DNA of 64,000 nt from Candidatus Cloacimonadota bacterium. Its GTDB lineage: Bacteria; Cloacimonadota; Cloacimonadia; Cloacimonadales; JAIOQZ01. The stretch is taken from assembly GCA_021108395.1 (NCBI GenBank), contig JAIOQZ010000032.1, positions 62,001 through 126,000 of the forward strand. Reading direction: 5' to 3'. Positions 9,660 through 18,462 of this stretch are shown piece after piece (the first letter of the stretch is position 1; each line of letters begins with the position of its first letter). The translations under genes were made by a program, and so were the position numbers. The notes beneath the pieces are model-generated. The model was not told the origin of the DNA. It did no database searches and saw nothing but the letters and a program-made list of their open reading frames with translations.

Positions 9660-11417
9660 TTGAGTCACATTCGCATCAAGGTGGGCATGGCGAGCTGCGG
9701 CGTCGCTGCCGGGGCCGCCGAGGTTTACCAGGCCATACAGGAGCGCCTCGCCGCCGGCGGCATCGAAGCGAAGCTCGAAAAAACGGGCTGCGTGGGCATG
9801 TGCTCATGGGAGCCGCTGATCGAGATTACGCCACCGGGCGCAGAAACCGTCACCTATGGCAATGTCGATCCAAAGGAAGTCGCCGGTCTGCTCGACCGTG
9901 TCGCCGCCGGCGAGCTGCCGCGTGAGGGCTACACCATCGTTCCGCGCCAGGAAACACTGGCTGACCAGGTTCGCATCGTGCTGCGTAATACCGGCATCAT
10001 CGACCCCGTTTCCATCGACGACTACATTGCCGCCGATGGCTACAAGGCGCTCGCAAAAGTTCTCGATGATATGACCCGCGAGGCTGTGATCGACGAGATC
10101 AAAGAGTCGGGTTTGCGTGGCCGTGGCGGCGCTGGTTTTCCCACCGGGCTCAAATGGCAGTTCGCTTACAATGAGCAGAAACCCAAGAAATATGTTATCT
10201 GCAACGCCGACGAGGGCGACCCCGGCGCATTCATGGACCGCAGCGTCCTCGAGGGCGACCCGCACAGCATCATCGAAGGCATGATAATCTGCGCCTACGC
10301 TATCGGCGCCGACGAGGGCTATCTGTATGTCCGCGCCGAGTATCCGATGGCCATCGACCATCTTCGCAAGGCTCTTGCCGACGCCGAAGCGCGTGGTTAT
10401 CTGGGTAAGAGCATCATGGGCAGCGAGTTCAACTTCGACCTGCACATCAAGGAAGGCGCCGGCGCTTTTGTGTGCGGCGAGGAGACCGCGCTCATGGCCT
10501 CCATCGAAGGCGAGCGCGGAATGCCCAAGATTCGCCCGCCGTTTCCGGCGCAGTCCGGCCTCTGGAAGTACCCAACCAACATCAACAACGTAGAGACCTT
10601 CGCCAACATCGCCTGGATCATCAATAACGGCGCTGCCGCCTATAACGCACACGGTACCGAGCGCTCGAAGGGCACCAAGGTGTTTGCGCTGGCCGGCAAG
10701 ATAAAGCACAGCGGCCTGGTGGAAGTGCCTATGGGCACCCCGCTGCGCGATGTGATATACAAGGTCGGTGGCGGTATGCCCACCGAGAAGCCGTTCAAGG
10801 CGGTGCAGCTTGGCGGCCCGTCTGGTGGCTGTGTTCCCGCCTCGCTGTTAGACACGCTGGTTGACTACGACAGCATCACCAAGACAGGCGCCATCATGGG
10901 TTCGGGCGGCATGGTCGTCATGGACACCGGTACCTGCATGGTCGATGTGGCCAAGTTCTTCCTCAATTTCACTCAGAACGAGAGTTGCGGCAAGTGCACC
11001 TTCTGTCGCGTGGGCACCAAACGTATGCTCGAAATCCTCGAGCGCATCTGTGCGGGTGAAGGTCGCATGAGTGACATCGACACCCTGTATGACCTGGCCG
11101 AGAACATCGCCAAGGGGTCGCTGTGCGGCCTGGGACAGACAGCGCCCAACCCTGTGCTCACCACGCTGCGCTACTTCCGCGACGAGTATGAAGCGCACAT
11201 CAGGAACAAGCGCTGCCCCGCCGGTGTTTGCAACGCGCTCGTATCCTTCACCATCGATGCCGACAAGTGCGTGGGCTGCACCCTGTGCGCCCGCAAGTGT
11301 CCCACAGACGCCATTACGGGCGAGGTGAAGAAGCTCCATGTCATCAACCAGGAACTCTGCATCAAGTGCGGCGCCTGCATGACCGCCTGCCGATTTGGCG
11401 CTGTCATTAAAGCTTAA
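9660..11417 (+). CDS. NuoF/HydB-like NADH-binding FMN/Fe-S subunit with N-terminal 2Fe-2S and C-terminal 2x[4Fe-4S]
   Basis: GLRGRGGAGFPTGLKW, CNADEGDPGAFMDR, ESCGKCTFCRVGTKRM, C-terminal CVGCTLCARKCPTDAI and CIKCGACMTACRFGAV; TTG start at 9660 preceded by GGAGG. Confidence 0.92.
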   Translation: MSHIRIKVGMASCGVAAGAAEVYQAIQERLAAGGIEAKLEKTGCVGMCSWEPLIEITPPGAETVTYGNVDPKEVAGLLDRVAAGELPREGYTIVPRQETLADQVRIVLRNTGIIDPVSIDDYIAADGYKALAKVLDDMTREAVIDEIKESGLRGRGGAGFPTGLKWQFAYNEQKPKKYVICNADEGDPGAFMDRSVLEGDPHSIIEGMIICAYAIGADEGYLYVRAEYPMAIDHLRKALADAEARGYLGKSIMGSEFNFDLHIKEGAGAFVCGEETALMASIEGERGMPKIRPPFPAQSGLWKYPTNINNVETFANIAWIINNGAAAYNAHGTERSKGTKVFALAGKIKHSGLVEVPMGTPLRDVIYKVGGGMPTEKPFKAVQLGGPSGGCVPASLLDTLVDYDSITKTGAIMGSGGMVVMDTGTCMVDVAKFFLNFTQNESCGKCTFCRVGTKRMLEILERICAGEGRMSDIDTLYDLAENIAKGSLCGLGQTAPNPVLTTLRYFRDEYEAHIRNKRCPAGVCNALVSFTIDADKCVGCTLCARKCPTDAITGEVKKLHVINQELCIKCGACMTACRFGAVIKA

Positions 11418-11430
11418 GAGGGATAACCCA

Positions 11431-14400
11431 ATGATTAGAGTGAAGCTCAACGGAAAAGACGTTTTTGCACAGCCGGGACGCACCATCCTCGACGTGTGCC
11501 AGACCAACGGAGTGCACGTTCCCACCCTGTGCCACGACCCCGAACTGCAACCGTATGGTAGCTGCTGGGTGTGCGCGGTCGAGGTGAAGGGCGCGCGGGG
11601 GTTTGTCACTGCCTGCGGCACCAAAGTGATGGACGGCATGGAGATAATCACAGATTCGACAGGTGTTCACATTGCCCGCAAGATGGCGCTGGAACTGCTG
11701 TTGAGCGACCACTACGCCGACTGCGAAGCGCCCTGCAAGGTTGCCTGCCCGGCCAGCGTGGATGTGCAGGCCTATGTGGCCTATGTGGCCAACGGCCAGT
11801 ACCACGAAGCTACCCGCACCATCAAGCAGACGCTGCCTATGCCGCTGTCCATTGGCCGTGTATGCCCGGCGTTCTGCGAGCATGAATGCCGCCGCAACAT
11901 CGTCGATGACCCCATCGCCATTCGTCACCTCAAGCGGCACTGCTCCGACTTCGACCTCAACGATGAGTGGCAGTGGGAGCCGGAGCGCAAGCCACACACC
12001 GGCAAGCGCATAGCCATCGTCGGCGGCGGCCCCAGCGGACTCACCGCCGGTTACTACCTCAGCTACGAGGGCCACGAAGTGACTGTGTTCGAGAGCGCCC
12101 CCAAGGCCGGTGGCTGGCTGCGCTATGGCATTCCCGAATACCGCCTGCCAAAGGACATCCTCGACCGCGAAATCGAGATTATGTGTCGTGGCGGCATGGA
12201 GATAAAGACAGGCGCCCCCGTTGGCGACGACATCACGATAGTGCAGCTTTGCGCCGACTATGACGCTGTGTACCTCGCTATGGGTGCACAGAAAGCCGTG
12301 CCTATGCGCGTGCAGGGCGCAGAGCTTGACGGCGTGCTGCTGGGCGTCGATTTTCTGCGAGACCATGCTCTGGGCAACAAGCCCGAGGTGGGCGCTCGCC
12401 TCGCCATCATCGGCGGTGGCAACACAGCGGTGGACTGCGCCCGCACCGGCAAACGCCTCGGCGCCGACGTGACCATCGTATATCGTCGCACCCGCGCCGA
12501 GATGCCCGCCGAGGAATTCGAGGTGGACGCCTCGGATGAAGAGGGAATCCGTTTCTACATGCTCACCAACCCGGTCGAGTTCATGGGCGAGAGCGGCAAG
12601 CTGACAAAGGTTCGCTTCGAGAAGATGGAGCTGGGCGAGCCGGACAGCAGCGGCCGTCGCCGTCCCATGCCCACCGGAGAATACTTCGAGGAAGAATTCG
12701 ACACGGTCATCGCCGCAATCAGTCAGGCGCCCGACGTCGAATTCCTCAGCCGCGAAGAGAATCACATCGCTGGCGCTGCGCTCCCGCTCACCCGCTGGGA
12801 CACCGCCGACGTGGACGAGAACACCATGTACAGCGGAATGGGCAACGTGTTCGCCGGTGGTGACTTCCGCCGCGGCCCCGCCACGGCTGTCGAGGCCATC
12901 GCCGACGGCGCTCGCGCCTTCTACACCATCGACCGCTTTCTGCGCGGCTTGCCGGTCGAGGCGCCCGCCAGGCGTTTCGACTCCAAGAAAGAAGCCAAGC
13001 TGAAGGACATCTCGCCCGAGGAATTTGCGCAATATGTGAAGGAAGCCCAGCACAAGATGCCGGAGCTCGATGCGAAAATCCGCATGCACAATTTCGAGGA
13101 AGTGGAAACCGGCTACGCCGACGCCGATGCCCGTGCCGAAGCCCAGCGCTGCATCGAATGCGGCTGCCAGGACAACGAACACTGCGCCCTGCGCGACTAT
13201 GGCACCCAGTACGACGTCAACCTCGAACAACTGGCCGGCGAGCGCAACAAGCATCCCATCGACCACACACATCCCTTTATCCAGCGCGACGCTAACCGCT
13301 GCATCAACTGCGGCCGTTGCGTTCGCATCTGCGCCGAAACGCAGGGGCCGGGTGTTCTGGGCTACATTTTCCGCGGTTTCCAGGCCGTGGTGGCGCCGGA
13401 GTTCGGCGAGAGCCTGACGCTTACCGCCTGTGAAAGCTGCGGTAAATGCGTGGCCGTGTGCCCGGTGGGCGCTCTTACCGAGAAGCAGCATCACTACAAG
13501 CTGTCCCCGCTTGGCGGCGAGAAGTTTGTGCAGAATTGCGGCCTGTGCGGTACCGGTTGCGCTGTCGAAATCGAGACGCAGAGCGACCGTGTCAGCATCA
13601 TCCGCACACCGGAGCCAGAAGACTTCAACCTGCGCAACCTCTGTTTCAAGGGGCGTTTTGGCTGGCAGACATTTGACGACGAAGACCGCCTCACTTCGCC
13701 TCTGGTGAAGCGTGACGGCGCCTGGGTTGCCATCGAGTGGAACGAAGCGGCGGAGATGCTGAAGCAGAAGATTGCCGAGGCCGGCAAGAAGCGTTTCAGC
13801 GTGTCGGCAGACTCGACCAACGAGGAGATATTGCTGGTGCGCGAGGCCGCCGCCAATGCCCACGCAGAGTTGAGCAGCCTTTCATTGCAGCCGTCGTTCG
13901 TCGATGCTTTGAGCTACTCGCCCAAGTCATTTGATGAACTGGCACAGGCAGAGGCGATCGTTATCGTCGGCGGCATCAGCCACACGCTACGCACTCTGGC
14001 GCGGCATCACCAGCGCAACGGCGCTCGCCTCATCGTCATCGACAGCGAAGAGACGGCGTTCAACCAGTTCGCCGACCGCCTGCTGAACGACTCCGACTAC
14101 CATTCTACACTCGAAAGGCTGCGCAAACATCATTGCAACAGTGACATCTGCGAGTGCGATTGTGGGGACATCGAAGCTCTGCCCATCGACCTGCCAAACC
14201 GTACGCTGTTCCTCTACAGCCGCAATTTCGTGGGCGAGCAGACTGCCCGTGACATTTGGCTGCTGGCCACTGTCGTGTGCGACTTCGTCTCTGGTTCCGG
14301 CGTGATGCCCACCAGCGAGTGGAGCAACCTGAGCGGTCTCGTGCGGGCCGGCGTTTGCGCCGGAGACCCCGCGCCAGCCGACTTCACGCTCGTATGGGGC

Positions 14401-14823
14401 GAGTCGCCGCAACCTGCGCAGGTGAAGGACAGCGGTTTCGTGGTGGCTGTGCAAACTCACCTCGACCCAGGCAGCCTTGCCAACCTGCTGTTGCCGCAAC
14501 CCACATACCTCGAAATCGACGGCTCGGCATTCACCGACGACGGACGCTTCGTGCCCTATCGCAACGTTCGTGGCTCGGCGTTGTTCGACAGCCTGATCGA
14601 GATGCTGTCCCAGGCCGGCCTGCTTTCGTGCGCTCAATACGAGGTGGCCTACTGGCAGGGCATGGCGCGCTCGTTGCAGCCGGCAACACCGGTTTGCTCG
14701 GTTAATCCGCAGGCGTTGCAGAAGTTGCTGGACACCCTCGATCCAGCCGACGACAAACCGATGCAGATGAATGCGCAGAAAACCGAGCGCCTCGACAAGC
14801 TCAAGGAATTGACAAAGAAATAA
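11431..14823 (+). CDS. Multidomain flavo-iron-sulfur oxidoreductase: 2Fe-2S ferredoxin + GltD/NfnB-like NAD(P)H module + 2x[4Fe-4S] + NuoG/MopB-like C-terminus
   Basis: TLCHDPELQPYGSCWVCAVEV (2Fe-2S), PCKVACPASVDVQAYV...IGRVCPAFCEHECRR and GKRIAIVGGGPSGLTAGYYL (GltD-like), RCINCGRCVRICAET / ACESCGKCVAVCPVGA, NCGLCGTGCAVEIE...NLCFKGRFGW (MopB 4Fe-4S). Confidence 0.9.
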   Translation: MIRVKLNGKDVFAQPGRTILDVCQTNGVHVPTLCHDPELQPYGSCWVCAVEVKGARGFVTACGTKVMDGMEIITDSTGVHIARKMALELLLSDHYADCEAPCKVACPASVDVQAYVAYVANGQYHEATRTIKQTLPMPLSIGRVCPAFCEHECRRNIVDDPIAIRHLKRHCSDFDLNDEWQWEPERKPHTGKRIAIVGGGPSGLTAGYYLSYEGHEVTVFESAPKAGGWLRYGIPEYRLPKDILDREIEIMCRGGMEIKTGAPVGDDITIVQLCADYDAVYLAMGAQKAVPMRVQGAELDGVLLGVDFLRDHALGNKPEVGARLAIIGGGNTAVDCARTGKRLGADVTIVYRRTRAEMPAEEFEVDASDEEGIRFYMLTNPVEFMGESGKLTKVRFEKMELGEPDSSGRRRPMPTGEYFEEEFDTVIAAISQAPDVEFLSREENHIAGAALPLTRWDTADVDENTMYSGMGNVFAGGDFRRGPATAVEAIADGARAFYTIDRFLRGLPVEAPARRFDSKKEAKLKDISPEEFAQYVKEAQHKMPELDAKIRMHNFEEVETGYADADARAEAQRCIECGCQDNEHCALRDYGTQYDVNLEQLAGERNKHPIDHTHPFIQRDANRCINCGRCVRICAETQGPGVLGYIFRGFQAVVAPEFGESLTLTACESCGKCVAVCPVGALTEKQHHYKLSPLGGEKFVQNCGLCGTGCAVEIETQSDRVSIIRTPEPEDFNLRNLCFKGRFGWQTFDDEDRLTSPLVKRDGAWVAIEWNEAAEMLKQKIAEAGKKRFSVSADSTNEEILLVREAAANAHAELSSLSLQPSFVDALSYSPKSFDELAQAEAIVIVGGISHTLRTLARHHQRNGARLIVIDSEETAFNQFADRLLNDSDYHSTLERLRKHHCNSDICECDCGDIEALPIDLPNRTLFLYSRNFVGEQTARDIWLLATVVCDFVSGSGVMPTSEWSNLSGLVRAGVCAGDPAPADFTLVWGESPQPAQVKDSGFVVAVQTHLDPGSLANLLLPQPTYLEIDGSAFTDDGRFVPYRNVRGSALFDSLIEMLSQAGLLSCAQYEVAYWQGMARSLQPATPVCSVNPQALQKLLDTLDPADDKPMQMNAQKTERLDKLKELTKK

Positions 14824-14840
14824 GTTGAACCTGAACTGAT

Positions 14841-14871
14841 GCAAAGGCCGGAGACATTCTCCGGCCTTTGC
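14841..14871 (+). terminator. Rho-independent-like terminator hairpin after the oxidoreductase operon
   Basis: GCAAAGGCCGGAGA-CAT-TCTCCGGCCTTTGC, perfect 14-bp stem. Confidence 0.8.
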
Positions 14872-14943
14872 TCTCTCAAATCCATTTTGGGAACGTATAA
14901 TGCATATAAAACGCATGAATAATCATCATTCACAGGGGGAAAC

Positions 14944-17847
14944 ATGAAAACGCGTATCCTGACACTACTCTGTTTATCGGTAATTTTCAGCTTTCTTGTC
15001 GCCGTGCCGGTCTGGGAGGAGGAACTTCCTGTTCGTCTCGGCAAGAACATCGAATGGTGGTCTAGAAGCGTGTATCCCTCTCGTGATGGCAACAGCCTGC
15101 TGCTGTGGTCCACCACCGAGTCAGGGCAGCGCGACATTAAAATCGCCAAACTGAACGTCCAGGGCGAACATCAGTGGACCGAAGGCTCACGTACCTTGTT
15201 CAGCCACGAACCGGCCGTCTGGATAGATAACCTTATACAGCGCACAGACGACGGATACGCTCTGTTATGGACCCATATGCCCAACAAGAACGCCACCCCG
15301 GAGCCATTCCTGAGCCTTCTGTCTGAAGAGGGCGAATTGATTGGCGAGACAGGTGTGCCCCTGGCGCAGAACGCCAGCATGTGGACACACAAAACGCGGG
15401 TGCTGTCGCTGCCGGACAACCGCACGGGTGTTATGTCTTCGCAGGACGCTCCTGGAACGTATTGGGATCTGTATTTCTTTCTGATCGAGGCTGACGGCAG
15501 CTTCACAATGAGCGAAGTCGTGTTTCCCGACAGTATAGATGCACGATTCCGTAATGCTGTCAATATCGGCGACAACATCTACATCATCTACGGAGATGAC
15601 AACCAGAACTACTTCCAGCTCTATCAACCCGGTACAGGCCTCGTGTGGGATGAAGGCATACCCTGCCCGGCAAGCGGGTATGTCTATGACAAAGAGTTCT
15701 TCGCGGCGGACGACGCTATCTACCTGGTCGATACTGACGACGACATCACGCTGCATCGCTTCGATTTGGCCTGCCAGAGCGAGTGGTCAACACTGGTCGC
15801 GGACGATTATGCGCAATTCATGGGGGCGTTCGCCTCTGATGACGGCTCGGTGGTGCTGGGCGGTTTTATCAACAGCGCTGTGGATGAGACTACGGTCTAT
15901 CGCTATCTGGCGGACGGCTCGGCAGCTTGGAGCAATCCGGTTGTCGCCCTTCTCATGGAGACGCCTATCCCGTACATTGTCCCTGACGGCGAAGGCGGCT
16001 GCTACATCTATACGATAGACTGGGTTGATGACAGCTTCGAGAGTTACCTTCAGCATGTTACGGTCGATGGCTCGCTCGACTATCCGACGACCGGTTTTTT
16101 CCTCGGATCAGTTGGTTCATCGTATGGATCAGGAGTACCCTGCGGAATTGCCGTTGACGGACATTTCGGCGCATATTTCGTTACTTATGAAGAGAATAAT
16201 GACCGGTCGCTGTGTATGCAGTCATGGCAGGGCGATCAGCAGTGTGTGCCCGACGATAACCGCGTGGTCGATTTCGGCCCGACCGGCTGGGCATGGCCCG
16301 CCGGCGGCGGCAGCCTGGGCGACACGGGGCTGTACTACTCCGTCTGGCACGAAGACCGCAACTACGACGGCACCGTTGAACTCTACATGCAGACGTTCGA
16401 TGTTGACGGCAACGTCATGTTAGAGGAGAATGGTCGGCTGTTGTGCGTCATTTCCCAATCCTATGGTTTCTACGCGCAGGCATTCTGCAACTCCAACGGC
16501 ACTGTCTTCATTGCCCAGAGAGAGGATTCCGATGACGTAGTGTCGGTGGTTGTCCGCCTGTTCACTTCTGAGGGCCTGCCACATCCCACAACGCCGGTCG
16601 TTGAGCTTTTCACTACGCCGTCATATCCTCACGGCACCAGCTACAGCATGGATAACGACATCCTGACCGTTTGCCTTGACATTCACGGTTCGGGCCAGGC
16701 AGGCTTCATGAAGATGCAGCAGGTCAACGAGGACGGAGCGCTCTGGGCACAGCCCTACGTCAACGGCGTTCCCTCGAACTACTATGTATATCTGCAGGCG
16801 TCCGGGTCATATATCCTGTGGCGGCAGAACGACTACACCGCGGACGAATACACGGTGAGATTGATTCGCGTCGAGAATGGCCAGTCCGCCCCCGGTTGGC
16901 CGGACAGCGGTCTGGTGCTGGTGGAAGATGACAACTACAGCTCGGTGTCAATTATCGGCATGGAGATCATCGACGAGGATGTCTATTTCGTCCTCAGGAG
17001 ACCCGACCTGGACAACCCTCCGATCTACAACAACTACCTCTACAAGGTTTCAGCCGATGGCGATCTGCTGTTCGGTGAAGACGGCATGTTTGTCGGTATC
17101 AGTGAAAGCTACTACTACGGTTCGCTGGTGACGACAGACGCCGCCTATGTAGCGCTGTGCGACAATGATACGATCAGCGTTCACAAGGTGACAACCAACG
17201 GGGCGCGTCCCTGGGGCAATGAAGGCGTCACTCTGGCGACATTGCCCGAGAGCGGCTACATCGAGCGGCTGGCTGCCATCGATCGGACTAACTTCGTATG
17301 CACCTGGATTCACTGTGAACCCTGGAACAATGATTTATACTTCGTGGCCTTCGACAGCGAGGGCGACCTATATACCCCTCTCGAGGGCGACCTGCTCGCG
17401 GACGGACGGGGCGCGCAGCGCACTGCCCTGTTCGGCTCTGCGCCAGACGGCTTCGTCGCCATCTGGTCAGACGAAAGAACAAGCAACCTGGTTGACTATG
17501 GCGACTACTGCGAGGTGTTCGCGCAACGCTTCGACGTGGGTTTCGTCGGTGTCGAGGAAAACAGCGCAGTTCCCGCCAGCGTCCTCAGCATCGCGCCCAA
17601 CCCCTTCAATCCGACCACGACGATAGCGTTCAGCCTGGCGGAACCCTCTCACACCACACTGTGTGTGTACAACGTGCGCGGCCAGTTGGTGAAACGGGTG
17701 GTGAATGAGCCGCTGGAGGCCGGGGTGCACAGCGTGGTCTGGGATGGCCGCAACAGTGCCTCGCAGCCTTGCGCCAGTGGCGTGTATTTCTGTCGTCTGC
17801 AAAGCGGAGGCATGACTGAAACGTGCAAGATGCTGCTGTTGAAGTAG
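14944..17847 (+). CDS. Secreted protein with C-terminal FlgD-like/Por secretion sorting domain
   Basis: N-terminal signal peptide; C-term LSIAPNPFNPTTTIAFSL...VYNVRGQLVKRV...GVYFCRLQSGGMTETCKMLLLK. Confidence 0.8.
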   Translation: MKTRILTLLCLSVIFSFLVAVPVWEEELPVRLGKNIEWWSRSVYPSRDGNSLLLWSTTESGQRDIKIAKLNVQGEHQWTEGSRTLFSHEPAVWIDNLIQRTDDGYALLWTHMPNKNATPEPFLSLLSEEGELIGETGVPLAQNASMWTHKTRVLSLPDNRTGVMSSQDAPGTYWDLYFFLIEADGSFTMSEVVFPDSIDARFRNAVNIGDNIYIIYGDDNQNYFQLYQPGTGLVWDEGIPCPASGYVYDKEFFAADDAIYLVDTDDDITLHRFDLACQSEWSTLVADDYAQFMGAFASDDGSVVLGGFINSAVDETTVYRYLADGSAAWSNPVVALLMETPIPYIVPDGEGGCYIYTIDWVDDSFESYLQHVTVDGSLDYPTTGFFLGSVGSSYGSGVPCGIAVDGHFGAYFVTYEENNDRSLCMQSWQGDQQCVPDDNRVVDFGPTGWAWPAGGGSLGDTGLYYSVWHEDRNYDGTVELYMQTFDVDGNVMLEENGRLLCVISQSYGFYAQAFCNSNGTVFIAQREDSDDVVSVVVRLFTSEGLPHPTTPVVELFTTPSYPHGTSYSMDNDILTVCLDIHGSGQAGFMKMQQVNEDGALWAQPYVNGVPSNYYVYLQASGSYILWRQNDYTADEYTVRLIRVENGQSAPGWPDSGLVLVEDDNYSSVSIIGMEIIDEDVYFVLRRPDLDNPPIYNNYLYKVSADGDLLFGEDGMFVGISESYYYGSLVTTDAAYVALCDNDTISVHKVTTNGARPWGNEGVTLATLPESGYIERLAAIDRTNFVCTWIHCEPWNNDLYFVAFDSEGDLYTPLEGDLLADGRGAQRTALFGSAPDGFVAIWSDERTSNLVDYGDYCEVFAQRFDVGFVGVEENSAVPASVLSIAPNPFNPTTTIAFSLAEPSHTTLCVYNVRGQLVKRVVNEPLEAGVHSVVWDGRNSASQPCASGVYFCRLQSGGMTETCKMLLLK

Positions 17848-18025
17848 TTTCGTTTTTTCGCGTAACGAAAAACGAAACCATCGAACGAAAGGGTATGTAG
17901 CGTAGCGAATACCCGAAAGTGGAGTGAGACAGCTTTGCAGCGCCAACTCTGGTAACAGAGTTGGCGCTGCATGGCGTGAGTGGAGAATAAAGAATTGGCG
18001 GAGGCAGTGTTTCCCTGCTTCCGCC
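17847..18025. repeat. Array of four consecutive hairpins between convergent genes
   Basis: 17847-17878 GTTTCGTTTTTTCG/CGAAAAACGAAAC; 17891-17914 GGGTAT/ATACCC; 17937-17970 GCAGCGCCAACTCT-GGTAAC-AGAGTTGGCGCTGC; 17997-18025 GGCGGAGGCAG/CTGCTTCCGCC. Confidence 0.8.
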
Positions 18026-18068
18026 ATTACTGTGAGTGTACTATTGGTGCGTCAGGCGCACTCAAATG

Positions 18069-18404
18069 TCAGATTTTGCCTTCCTTGCGCTTTTCTTCCT
18101 TGAACTTCTCCAGTCCGATCTCGCGGATACGGCGCAGGCTTTCCATCTTGTCTGTGCGAAAAACGAAGCCGAACAGCTTCGATACCACACCATTGAGTTT
18201 CTTGCACACTTTCAGATCAGTGAAGTCGCTGCAATCGGCGCAAGTGATATAGCCGTGTTCAATTGCACACGCTTTCATCTTGCAGTTTCGATACATGGGC
18301 TTGTCGCTGTGGCAGCCGGCGCACTTTTCTTTCAGATATGCCCCGCAGTTACTGCACACAAGGCCGCAATAGGCGACAATGACATCACTGGGTTTCTTTT
18401 CCAT
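18069..18404 (-). CDS. Cysteine-rich DUF3795-like protein
   Basis: YCGLVCSNCGAYLKEKCAGCHSDKPMYRNCKMKACAIEHGYITCADCSDF; ATG at 18404 preferred over the longer ORF. Confidence 0.6.
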   Translation of the reverse strand: MEKKPSDVIVAYCGLVCSNCGAYLKEKCAGCHSDKPMYRNCKMKACAIEHGYITCADCSDFTDLKVCKKLNGVVSKLFGFVFRTDKMESLRRIREIGLEKFKEEKRKEGKI

Positions 18405-18462
18405 CACTTCTCTCCTCATACTGTCGGGATTTAACAGGCATGGCGAGCCAGGCATATCGGCT

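Noticed and set aside
9804-10709. 301-aa minus-strand ORF inside the NuoF-like gene
   Set aside because: Antisense shadow ORF of a clearly conserved gene
11407-13863. 818-aa minus-strand ORF antisense to the NuoG/GltD fusion gene
   Set aside because: Composition (His/Ala/Gly/Val-rich, no motifs) is typical of antisense frames in GC-rich genes; the plus-strand frame has unambiguous Fe-S and nucleotide-binding motifs
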